From the NCBI GenBank assembly GCA_002633005.1, contig NMRA01000100.1, positions 765,822 to 829,821 of the forward strand: a DNA stretch of 64,000 nucleotides. Direction: 5' to 3'. This stretch comes from Phoronis australis. Its lineage: Eukaryota; Phoronida; Phoronidae. Below are positions 40,901-52,900 of this stretch, one piece after another (the first letter of the stretch is position 1; every line of letters starts with the position of its first letter). Made by a program: the position numbers and the translations under genes. The notes below the pieces were generated by a model, which had not been told where the DNA came from, made no database searches, and worked only from the letters and a program-made list of their open reading frames with translations.

Positions 40901-43900
40901 GACTGAGTAAAGCAATGAGCAGATAATTACCATAAAAATTCTACAATTCGGAACAAAGTGACTGATAAATTGACACTTTCTTTTTTCAAAAAGCTTATTT
41001 CCGTGCTGCAAATGCAGGGAACTTTAACTAACTGGGAGTTGAATGACAGCTGCATCATACAAATCATGATAGAAACAAATAATTAAGAAATATTTCCCCA
41101 GTTATTTTGTTGAGAGAAATTTGACAGAATGACCATAGACCAAGTACACAGTATAATGGAGAGAAGAAATGCCTTCCCATAACTCAAGGTGTGCAAAAAT
41201 ATGGATTTGCAAGAAAAGCATGCAGAAAAACAAGCAGGTAACCATCAACAAGACTAAGCAGATGTTCATTTCTTAAGCTGATCATCCTTTAATCCCCTCA
41301 CTTGTAACACCTAATGAAACCCAAACACTTCTCCTCACTAAGCCCCCCCCCCCAGTTCAGGTGGCCCTGCCTAACCCAAACACATGAGAACCCAACAATG
41401 AGATTGAGTCACATTGCATAAGCCTCTTTCACCTGGTTTACTCTTGAAATGATAAAAGTACAGCAATTACAAGATTATCTCCCATGACTAATATCAGTTT
41501 CTTGTTCCCCCACATAATCTGGAGAAACAGGCAAGAGCTGATCCACAGGAGTACGTGATAGAAAAACAACGAATATGATGACTAATTTATCGTAATCCGA
41601 TCAGATCATTCATGTGCAAATTGTAAAGTGTGCGTTTGCAAACTGACAAATTTATTCAACAAAGCATACATCAATTGGTTTAGAATACCACAATGACTGA
41701 ACTTGTGAACATCACAAGAAAAAAAGTAATCTCCAAAAATAGAAAACAATAATTATTTTATCAGTACAGCTATCAGTCGTATAAATCTACCAATAATATG
41801 ACACCTAGACATAATGACATGGATGTAAACATGGGCCCAGATATTAGTTGCATTTTGAATGACACGATGACCACCATAATCCGTGTCAGGACATTGGGGC
41901 TAATAAAACAGTGTAAAGCATCTCATCTTGTCAGATTAATGATTCAAATACAAAGAACAAACATAATGCAAGCGTCCACAGGTGTCAAGAAAATATTCTA
42001 CAAATTTAATTAATTACGTAACAAGATTAAACTAACTGCAGAAAAACTGCACGACGGGTTCGGCAGACTAGCAACGTTGATACATCACTAGATTTTTGAT
42101 TTGTGCATCGCCTAGCAATGGATGAGAATTAATCTTGACTATTTGACCGCTATGTATGTTTAGGAGCCAACAGCGTGTATAGACACTTGTGAGGTGTTGA
42201 TAACGGTGTGGGCCAGTGAAGGTAGAGTGTTGTACCTGTCTGTCGACATGACTGTCATGTTGTGATTAGACACATACCTGAGTAGCTGAGTTACTGAATG
42301 AAGCCCAGATGGACAGCCCTTGGACACACCAATACACAATGCAGCCAGCACTTTTGTTCTACAGTGTGACATACTTAATTTCAATTTTAATGATGGTGAT
42401 TAATGTCGGTTGAATTTCTAGGATCTATTTATCCCACTTGAAGTGTGTTGAAAATTATGTTTTTATGGACAGTGTTCATTTAATGTATATATAATTATCT
42501 AATTGAAATAAATGGAACAGAACAGATTTATTAGCCCTGAAGTTGGGTATTAGTGATTTTTATGGTTGGAGACACAAACAGCATAATGGCAGATGCAACT
42601 GATTAGAATTTTTATTTCTGTTCAAAATAAAGAGATGTTAATATTGATGTGAGTAGATGTCGTTATGCATTTGCCATCAATTGTTAACGGCAACTAGGTT
42701 ATTAGAAATTCCAATACCTGAACTCTAGTTTAATTTCCAAATGCCGCTTTACGACCATATTTCAAACCATAAACCTTTAGTTATAATTTTCCATCAGTGT
42801 GATTTGACATTCAGGTAATCTGTGATTATACCCTTAATAACAAACAGGGCTTAACATGTCATGTTCCAGTTCCCTTCTGTGCATCAGGTAAACAGTCCAC
42901 CGCAATAGATCTACGAACATAAACACAGGTACAATCATCATCAAACACAAGGAGGCGACAACCCACAAAAGGTGCTATATTTGTGACGACAATGTCAGTG
43001 CATGGCCCACTGTAAACAGTTCATCCTCCCTTGATACAATGAGCTGCACAGGGACATGCCAAAACAAATGATACTGAATGACCAGGACACGACAGGACAT
43101 GACATTCAACCCAAAAATACTTGTTTGAATGTCTGGAGGTACAGAGAAGGTGAATGGCAATAGGTTCGGGGTTAAATCAGGTGTGAATCCGCGTTAATGC
43201 ACAAAGTGGGGAATGAATCGAGAGTTTATGAATGAACGAAACACTGCACTGGAAACATGGTGCTGTTCAGCTCAAGTACAGTAAATACACAGACGCGCAC
43301 ACATGATAATTGTTCACAACTTGTGTGTGTTGCTTAACAAGATCTACTCTGCATTGCTTAAAACTCTGGCCTATATCTAACCCGCATCCACTCAGATGTA
43401 TATTCCACCAGTGCTGAAATAATTCTCATTCTGTTAAGACAGCCCAATGAAAGCATCCCTTATGCATTCCTACTAAAATGACATTATACTTATTTTAAAT
43501 ATTTGTGAACTTTGCCTTCCTATATCTCAATTCCCAGCCTTCACAATATTGAAGATTAGTGCAACTAAGGTATCAAAAGGCCTTTTCATACCAAATTAAC
43601 TCTGCTGCACAGGAATGGTGAAAACTGGGAGTCAGTTGAACTTTTCAGACCACTAATAGTTAGCAGATCGCCTTCAGTAATCAGTAATGTAATCGCAATT
43701 TGATGTGAGGGTCATCAAAGTTATCACCAGATGATGCTCCGTCATACAGGTGTAATTTTTAACTTTCAAGTATCCTAAATACGGTCCGGTAATAAATTAA
43801 ATGGAGGACATATAGTAGTAGAATGGTGAATATTTGGAACAAAATAATATCAAATAATGCCGGTAACTGATGACATCAAATATAACTGTTCAATACCATA

Positions 43901-46900
43901 TCACAGTGTGATGCTCCACTGTTACCGTATTGCCGAGCCATTAGGCCCATGAGCTTCTGTGTGAAACTGTGCTCATATGCAAAATTTAGGCACATGCGCC
44001 AATATATGAACCACTTGGGTAAAAAAGGAGTTGAGAAAAAGGCATTATTTCAGATATAGGACCATGTGCCAATAGGCATGGCAATATGGTAATACAAAAC
44101 TATTAACTAAATTTCTTGAAAATATGGTAAGGAACTACTAAGATATTTAGGCAAATGTAAAAAACTCATTAGAAGGCACAGCGGTAGTCAAAACGGGTGC
44201 GCCTTTACATGAATTAATGTATGGGCCTATGCAGGGGACATCACCTGGACTTATACGCGATACTTAGGCACATGTGTCAATGTGTAAAACGGGTAAAAAA
44301 GGCCATGAAAGACATTATTTTGTATATAATCCCATGGGTCTAAAGGCACGGCAATACCATAAATGTACCTGTTTACTATAAAATAAGCTTGTGCTACTAA
44401 CTTTGGTCCAAGACCGAAGTTAACTGCTCACACCATAATACACTTACCAAAACATTTCGGCTTTGTCCTTGGTATGAAAGTATCTTTAATCAGGTATTTT
44501 TTTTAAATGGCCATCATTAATCACCACTTAACCCCTATTCCTACTTTTGCACATAAACATAAGTATTCTTAAAACGCATAACTTCACTCAATAAAACTAG
44601 CAGAAATCGGACATGCATAAGACAGCCCACCAGATAATTTGGATTCCGCCTCACTCGAATAAAATCTCTGTCTGCTTGGATCTGACTTGCAAGAGTTTTA
44701 TGGTATTGTTTACAGTAAAAGGGCATACAAAAGAAAATAATCCCGACAACACCTTCTGTATAGAATACTTAATTCAGGGCATTCAATATTTCTGATGATA
44801 TAGGTAAACTAGAAACAAACAAAGATATTTGATCCTTAACAAATGCAAATTAATAATTACGTAATGTCAGAAAAATGCCTTTTATTTGCAAAAAAACTGC
44901 AAAGCCGTTGTCCCCATCTGAAAGTTGTAGTGTCTCTGACAAAAAATCACTGTACGTATATTAATTTCTACCATAGGTTCAAAGTCGAAAATCTTACCTG
45001 GACTGTGCAAAAAAGGCCTCATATAATCTCTCCATAGCGGATCAAAAATGAACCATTTCCAGATGTCACGTGGAATCTAGTGCTATACCACAACCGGCAC
45101 ACACAGGTAGACATGGACAGGTGTGCTCAGGCCAGCTACCTGTGTCCCACTGAGCCCTGTGTTACCTGGACTGCTTGGTTATGTACAGCAGGGCAGACAG
45201 ATTATGGCCACTGTGTCAACAGATTACAGCCACTTGTCAATGGACTCTGGGTAATAACAACAACTGGCAAATGTACCTAGTCACTGAAGTGAGTTAACAA
45301 TTGATCACTATGAAGCCAGTCAAAATGACAACAGTGGCCCAATAGAATGGACTGGTTAGTGTGTTTACAGGTTTTAATACCTTTATGTTGGTTTTATGAT
45401 TTGAGAGTTTCAAGTGTAAAGATGAATAATAGTATTGGCACCTACAGTAGCAGAACCATTAAAAAGGTCTGAAGGCTGGGGCCTAGGTGTGCAGTTATGT
45501 CACAATTTGAATTGGGAAATACCAATGTAGTTGTAATGGCATGACATTTATTCAAAAACATTTGGGTTAAATGTTCAAGCAGCACTCATCATAATGCACT
45601 AGCAGGTAGTCTTATTAATGTAGCTGTCCCAGCAGGCTTAGCAATAATGACACACCTGTCGACAATACAACACCTCAGTCCTCCTGCACCAGTTAAAAGC
45701 AGTAGAGGTAGCAGAACTAGATAGCCTGCAGGCTAATTTTAATTAACATAAAGACCAGTCATCACAGTGGTGGAAGGTGTCAACTTGGCTGGATTCACGT
45801 CTATCCCAGTCATTAAATACTAGTCACACGGGGATACAAATCCTTGAAAAGGTGTATGTAACTTGTCATCCTAAGCACAGTCTGAGTTAAGAGTGGAGCT
45901 GATGTTGATCCGTGTGACTATTCCCATCCATCTAGTTCTGTGTCCCTGACACTGTGGCAGCTTTGAGTTGATGCCACAGCTGTGCAGCACTGGTGTTACC
46001 TAGTTCTCATCTTAATTAATGGTTTGACCACAACATGAATTTAATGCTTATAATGAAAAAAGAGAACTGAAAACCATGAGCTGAAGTTTACCACAGATGA
46101 ACAAACAAAGAACAGGATGAATGCAACTAATATTAACTACCAATGATTATCAACTGATTTGATATTGAGAGCACTTAGTTTTTGTTTCTTCAACCAAAAT
46201 GTAAACAACGCCAAAATCTTCTGAAAGCCTTCACCTGTCCTTTTAGTTGCCCAGTGATGACTATGTGCCAAGAACTGACACAACCAATAAATGTGATGTA
46301 TGTGACCACACGCATGACAACCTTAAGTGTCATTGTACACACATGTGACAGGTGGCTATATCTCACCCAACTGTCTTGCTCATTAAATCTCGCCTCTTGA
46401 TGATAACCTTGATACTCTGTTACAGACAGCTTGGTAAGATGTCCTACGAACTTAGGTGGCTACTTTGCCCTCTCAGGCAGGTATTTTGCCCATTTTCCTC
46501 AGACTGCCCAGGTAAAACTGCATTAGTCTGACTTTTGAATGGGCTGTGGCACATCCCTAACACTCTAGTGGTGGAGAGCCACCCCCTCCCCCCACCCCCT
46601 CCCCCAGGCACAATACACATAAAACCTGTCCTTTATGTATGCCAGTGTAACACCACAGTTAACAAAAGGATTACAACATAATTAAATTGGAAACCTTAAT
46701 AAGTTTTCCAAAATTAAAAATGTTATGTGATGCTGTATTGCCTCTGCCAGTCCTTCACTTGGGGGGAAACACAAGCACCAAGTTTGTGCTAGTTGCTTTC
46801 TAGACTCCAGAAAATCTATACTAATTCACTGCTGAGGGGAAGGTATACATAAGATCATGTTTAAGTGACCACACAGGCGTCTTACAGAAACACAAAAACT

Positions 46901-49900
46901 AATCAAGAACAAAAACAAAACTCTCTAGCTAACCAAACACAAACACAAACATCAGGGCTCAAGTCTCCTCAAACACAATCCATCATTATTGTGACTAATG
47001 AAAGGGTAGCACAGCTTGGCAATATTTTGTGGCCAGAGACATGGAGTCTGTGAGTGTCCAGTGACACATGCTTGTCCATTATAATGGGGAGTTCTTGGAC
47101 ACTGTAGATGTGTTGTTAATAACTGTACATGGAGGTGTCAAACAGGCATCTAACTACCTAGACACTATTTATAGTATTGCATTGTGTCAGACTTGCTGTG
47201 GTCACACCAAAACAATAGTTATGGCTATTTAAAGCTTTCACTTGGTGTGAACATGGATTGAAAATTAACACCAGCACTGACAGTGATGCATGGAAAACGG
47301 ACAGATTTTATTCGTTTTTTATTTTGGCCTATGAAAAGGGAACTTTACCCAGACAAATGAACATATGAGATCACAATGTGAGCTGGCATTTCAAACCCAA
47401 CAACCCGTTTAGCAATTTGAGTACATTGTGTAAAACACAAAAACTTATAAAAATGAATGTCACTGAGTAAAACACTACGTGTTTCATTTTCATTAAAGAC
47501 CATCCACGTAAAAGAATTTCTGTAAGGAGCCTACTCTGTGCAACATCTCACCTTACTTTCAAAGTGTGATTTATTACCTGCTACCAAACAAAATTATTAT
47601 CATTATTAGCTATTTAGGAAATTACTGTCTATACATTTCAGACAGGTAAGGAGATAATTATGATAACATATACAGGCTGTGTGTCAAAAATCTCTTCAAA
47701 GGTAATTCAAACATGGATTAATATGAAGACCACCTGACCTGCACAACTACTTGAAGAAAAACCATGAATCCAGCCATCTCACAAACCAACATCTCATTGG
47801 TCGTTTTTACACCAGGAACAATTGCATGTTGTCACGGGGCGAGTTGCTCCACTTAAGTCGCATTTACACAACATTAGATCCCAAACTGGATCAGAAAGAG
47901 TCGTTTACAAAACTGTCTGCACAGGCTTGCATAAACAATATCAAATGTCCAAACCAGGTGAAATGCAAGCAGATCACTGGATGACCTGTACATACAATAC
48001 TGTCCATTCCACCATGATGCAGTAAGTTTAGACATGTAGTTGACATTGGAGCAACTGACCAAGTGCAACTTGCTCTACCAATCAAAGCAGTATCAAAAAT
48101 GGCCGCCGCAGTGTCAAACTTCCTCCATTTCAGTCGTGTTTACACACAGTTGCACCTGATCAGCTGTTCTGTGTCAACTCCTCCGTGTCAACTTGTAAAT
48201 GCGGGTATTTTGTTTTGTGTTCATGTCAAGTCACAGTACACAACACATGAATTAATGAAAAAACATGTTGGACAAAATAAATTGAAAAAAAAACAGGAGA
48301 CCAGTTCATGGAAGTAGAACAAGCAACTAGCGACCAATGATAATTTCACCATTCCAAAACTGATTTTTTCTTACAAGAACTCAACTGATAAGATTGCATG
48401 ATTACATAATATGAAGCCTTTAAATAGTCACGTGGACAACTCACAACTCAATATTGTAATTAATTTTACGTTTAACATCACCTTAATCCAAGCTCATGTA
48501 ACATACTTGACAGGTGTAACATAATGGACAGGAAGCCTAACACAATCTTGGGAAGACCTTCTGAGAAACCCATCTAACCAAAGTTGCAACTAGGCAGAAA
48601 GGAAGTGACAGATTCCCTAAGCAGGCACTGTATACAAATACGAGCAAAAGTATGAACAGGAAACCCTTTAAGTAACCCCAGAAACCCCCCAACAACACAA
48701 TTACCAACAATAAAACTGAAACTTTTCATACATGTTACATATTACAAGGACCTTCATGCCAACGTCGAAGCGTTGATGCTTTGGGGAACGTCGGTCGGTA
48801 TGAATGATTACGACCCATTGGTCTTTGAGCGAAGTTAAGAGTGCAAGTTACAGTTATGTAGGACTCTATAGAAAAATGCTCAAATTTGGTACTATGAATC
48901 ATACACTGTTTCCAAAACGCAATTGGGACTTTTTTAAAATGTCCCAATTCAACAGGAGGGTAATAAAAAGTAGCCGGACTCGTGTGAACAAATTTAATAG
49001 TTGCTTAAAACGAGAATGAAATAATTTAGAAAACTGGTTTTGGGATTTCATCTCGAACATTTATATCAAATGAAATATTTGGTCATCTGCGGTTTTGCTA
49101 AATCTCACTAAAAATATATGGTCATGTGACTTGGTTCGTGGCAGATTGATATAAAGTAAAAAATTCTACAGTTACTGTAGTTTCAAAAATATAGCTTTCA
49201 CATAGTTAAGATGTTTTATAGCTATTTGACTAAATACACATACATGTGGATGTGGTCTTATATAACTTTAATTTGTCTGTTAACAGGTGGATTGAACAGC
49301 AACACTTCCAAGAAAGATTAACCTCACAGTCATCAGAGTAATCCACAGATGTCACTGTCAATGTGGTATTATTTAATATTATATAACAAAAAATATTGAC
49401 ATATTGACTATGCTGCGACAATAAGCATTCATTTCGTTCATTTTCAAGCAAATAGACCATACTTCACATTTAAAAAAACATGCCGCATTGCAAAAACCTA
49501 ACTCTAGTCAAGCGTTAAAGGATCCTAAAATAACTTAAGTGTCCATTAACTACAGCCAAAAGGTTGAAATAGCATCACAGTTTACATGGACAGTGCTCTA
49601 GTGGCAGTATTAAAGTTAGTATGAGAATGTCTATGGACACAGGAGTCTTCATAGGAAGATTGTGGATCACACATAGAATGTCTATGGACAGACGAGTCTT
49701 CATAGGAAGATTGTGGATCATACACAGAATGTCTATGGACAGAGGAGTCTTCATAGGAAGACTGTGGATCATACACGGAAGTCCTATTTTTAATAAACAT
49801 TGAACTTACCCAGAAAATAATTTACTCATGGTCTCTTAGATCAGATTGATAAGCCTTTGCTGGACCGCAATTGCACTGCCAACTGCGTTACCCTGAATAC

Positions 49901-52900
49901 GGAAACTGGTTGCCACTACTCCACTGTCCAGCAGTCTGATGTTAGAGGAAAAACCCCAATGAAAAAAAACATACCAAGTGCAGTTTAGTCAATGACGGCG
50001 GCGTTCAATAGATGGAAACAATGCTTTTGTTCACTAAGAATGTCATGGTACAATTAATAAATTGATCATAATGTGAAACTGCACTACGCAACAGTCACTG
50101 GATCTGACTAATACACAAACAAACCAGTAAGGAGAATAAATATTTATTAACTAAACAGAAGCAAGTTTATACAGCTAGAAGGGAAAATTGAAAAACATAG
50201 ATGTTGAAAAAACGTGATCGACTCAAACAGCCACTACTCTACGTTATGTCTTTAAGAGAGATCATCAATATCCCCTTTTAGAGCGATACGCCTTTTACGA
50301 CGAGAAGCGTACTAATAACCTAGACTTCAAACAAAGCCGGTGTAGAAAATATCAGTATTGTGCTCGGTTTAATTTAATTGCATACATACCAACAATAAAC
50401 ACATCAGGTGAACGTAATTTTAATGCTCAATTTTATATTCCTATTTCCACAGGAAATGAGTTTACACGCCTTGATAATGGTATACTTATTTGTCGGGAGC
50501 TTGCTAAAAATATGCGCAATGGAATCAATAAATCTTTAATCATGTGAAAAATGTTAAGTACATAATAAAGTTCGACTCAGAGTGATGTTAAACAAAAATA
50601 GAGCTTCTTTGCTTCTGCGTTTTACTTCCAGTCTATACCTGTACAAGAATTACAGGTTTGGGCTTATCCAATTTTTCATTTTACTCACATTGTAGAGCAA
50701 AAGGTTGACATAACATCAACGATATTCATTATCAAAGAGAAGACAAAATTTTACGACTATAATTGACTACCACAGCTGTCTAACAAAAAGGCAGGTCTCA
50801 ACAGATATGAGGTGTTTCATTTCCACTGTAATGATCTTACCATACAGGTAGTTACACAATATTGTGGTTAGACAACAATCTAATGTTATTAACAAGATGA
50901 CTTCAACAGTAGTCGTTTTACAATATAGAGACCACATGATGAAATGTGCCTTGTCACTAGATGGTGATGGGGTATTTGGTGCACAACCCTCCTGCATTTT
51001 TACACGGATTATTATAATGTTGTTTACAAATACTCTGCCACCTTCATGATGGGTGATCGCCTAGTTACAAAATATGTGGAGTGATTTTTACTTGTTTTTA
51101 TTTTTATTCTCTAAACAATCAATAACAAGAATTATTATCAATTTTTACAATTATCGCAAAACAGTATACATGTCATAAGAAGAAGAACATAAGATTGCTT
51201 TTATAAATCAATACAACTAAAGGCAGCCACTATTACGTAAACACTTCATCCAATCAATGCTGTGAAACAGTGAAGATGTTGGCCAACAATCAGAGGACAA
51301 ATCTGCCAATAAATCCTTGTTTAGATAAAAGCTTTAAGTATTTTTACACGACTACATCCTGAATATAAATGATATATGAGTAGTAGTAGTACTGCCTTCA
51401 CGGCTCAAATCCAGTTCAGTATTTCATTTAATGCATCTAATAAAAACCATAGATAGAATTCTAGAATTTACATTGCCTGCAGCGTGTTTGGCAAAATCAT
51501 CAAAATATTGTGTTGCAATTATTTTAAACCATTTTTCTTTGTCTCTCAAGTTAAGTAATCCGAACTGCCAACGTGAACAAAAGCAGAATCTTCTTTGCTA
51601 ACAAATCTGCATCTATGATTGGAAAGCAAATCAAAGTTCTGTTTAATTAACATTTTGACAAGGCCCTGACTGATGAACTTGCGACTTTACGCATTCAGTT
51701 GTCAGTAATACTGCATAACACCGCGTCCAAATACCATGTGCGGAACAACAGGGCATATGAAACGCCAACCTGGTCCACCTCCAGCACGGCAACAATGGTA
51801 TGCAATCACAGGCACTGACCCCCTGCCAACACTGTACTCTGGGCTTATACACAGGCACTGAACCGGTGGTGACACAGGTTTAGCAAGGCAGTGGACAATG
51901 ACCACTGGTGCAATACCTGTATGAAGCATGCAAGGTCATGCTTTGAGATGGTGTGAAAACTTTCCAAGTATGTCTCTGATGAAATTCCAAGCAGTTGGCA
52001 ATTAACTTATGTATTTACATCATCCTGCATATTGTTAGTAAGGAAAAAGAAAGAGGAAATTCATGCAATGCCAGAAAAATATTACACATTTTAGCACTTG
52101 TGGAAAATCTGAATGCCTTGTTGCTATTGCAAAAACACGTAAGACACACAGCGCCACCTAATGACAAAAAGTTGTACTTTCCCAGTGACTGAACACAATA
52201 GTTGTTGAACAATGGCATGTTTAAGCACTTTTCTGAACTTGTTGTAATACCAAAAACAATAAGAAATACAACAGGTTCACACACACGCATGTGCACGCGT
52301 GCGCACCTGCACGCGCATGCGCACACTCACAAACAGTATAGTCTAGTCATTTGAATGGCATCCCTGAGTCATAGTTGAGGGTGCAAGGAGAAAACTAGGG
52401 AAATGAAGCTAATTCTCACAGCAAATCCAGACAAAGATAAGCACCACGTGCAATAACAGGGGAAAGTTTAAAAGGTTTAACTTGCTAACTTAGTACAATA
52501 AATAGCGAGTTACTTTTCAGTAAACTCACAAAACAAGCTGAATATGCCAGTGACACGCTGCCATCTAAATAGCCACAGTTAAATCAACAAAAGTACAAGT
52601 GCAATGGAGTCTAGACAAAACAAATGAATTGGTATCTATGTTTTTCCCTGCTGATTTAGAAATATTATATTGTCCCATAAATTCATAACACAAAAAGTGG
52701 AGTCTCTAGTTTCATTATAATAACTCTTAATATGTTTAGCTAAGCAAATAAAAGTCTATTCCCATTTTCTTAATTTGTTACAATACTCCTAGTTGTCAGG
52801 ACTGGTTTGAGAAAAATAAGCAAAAACACAGACACCCCTGCCTTAGGACACTGCCCAATGCTAACAGGTCCTACTTAGTCTATACCCCAACTATAACTTT

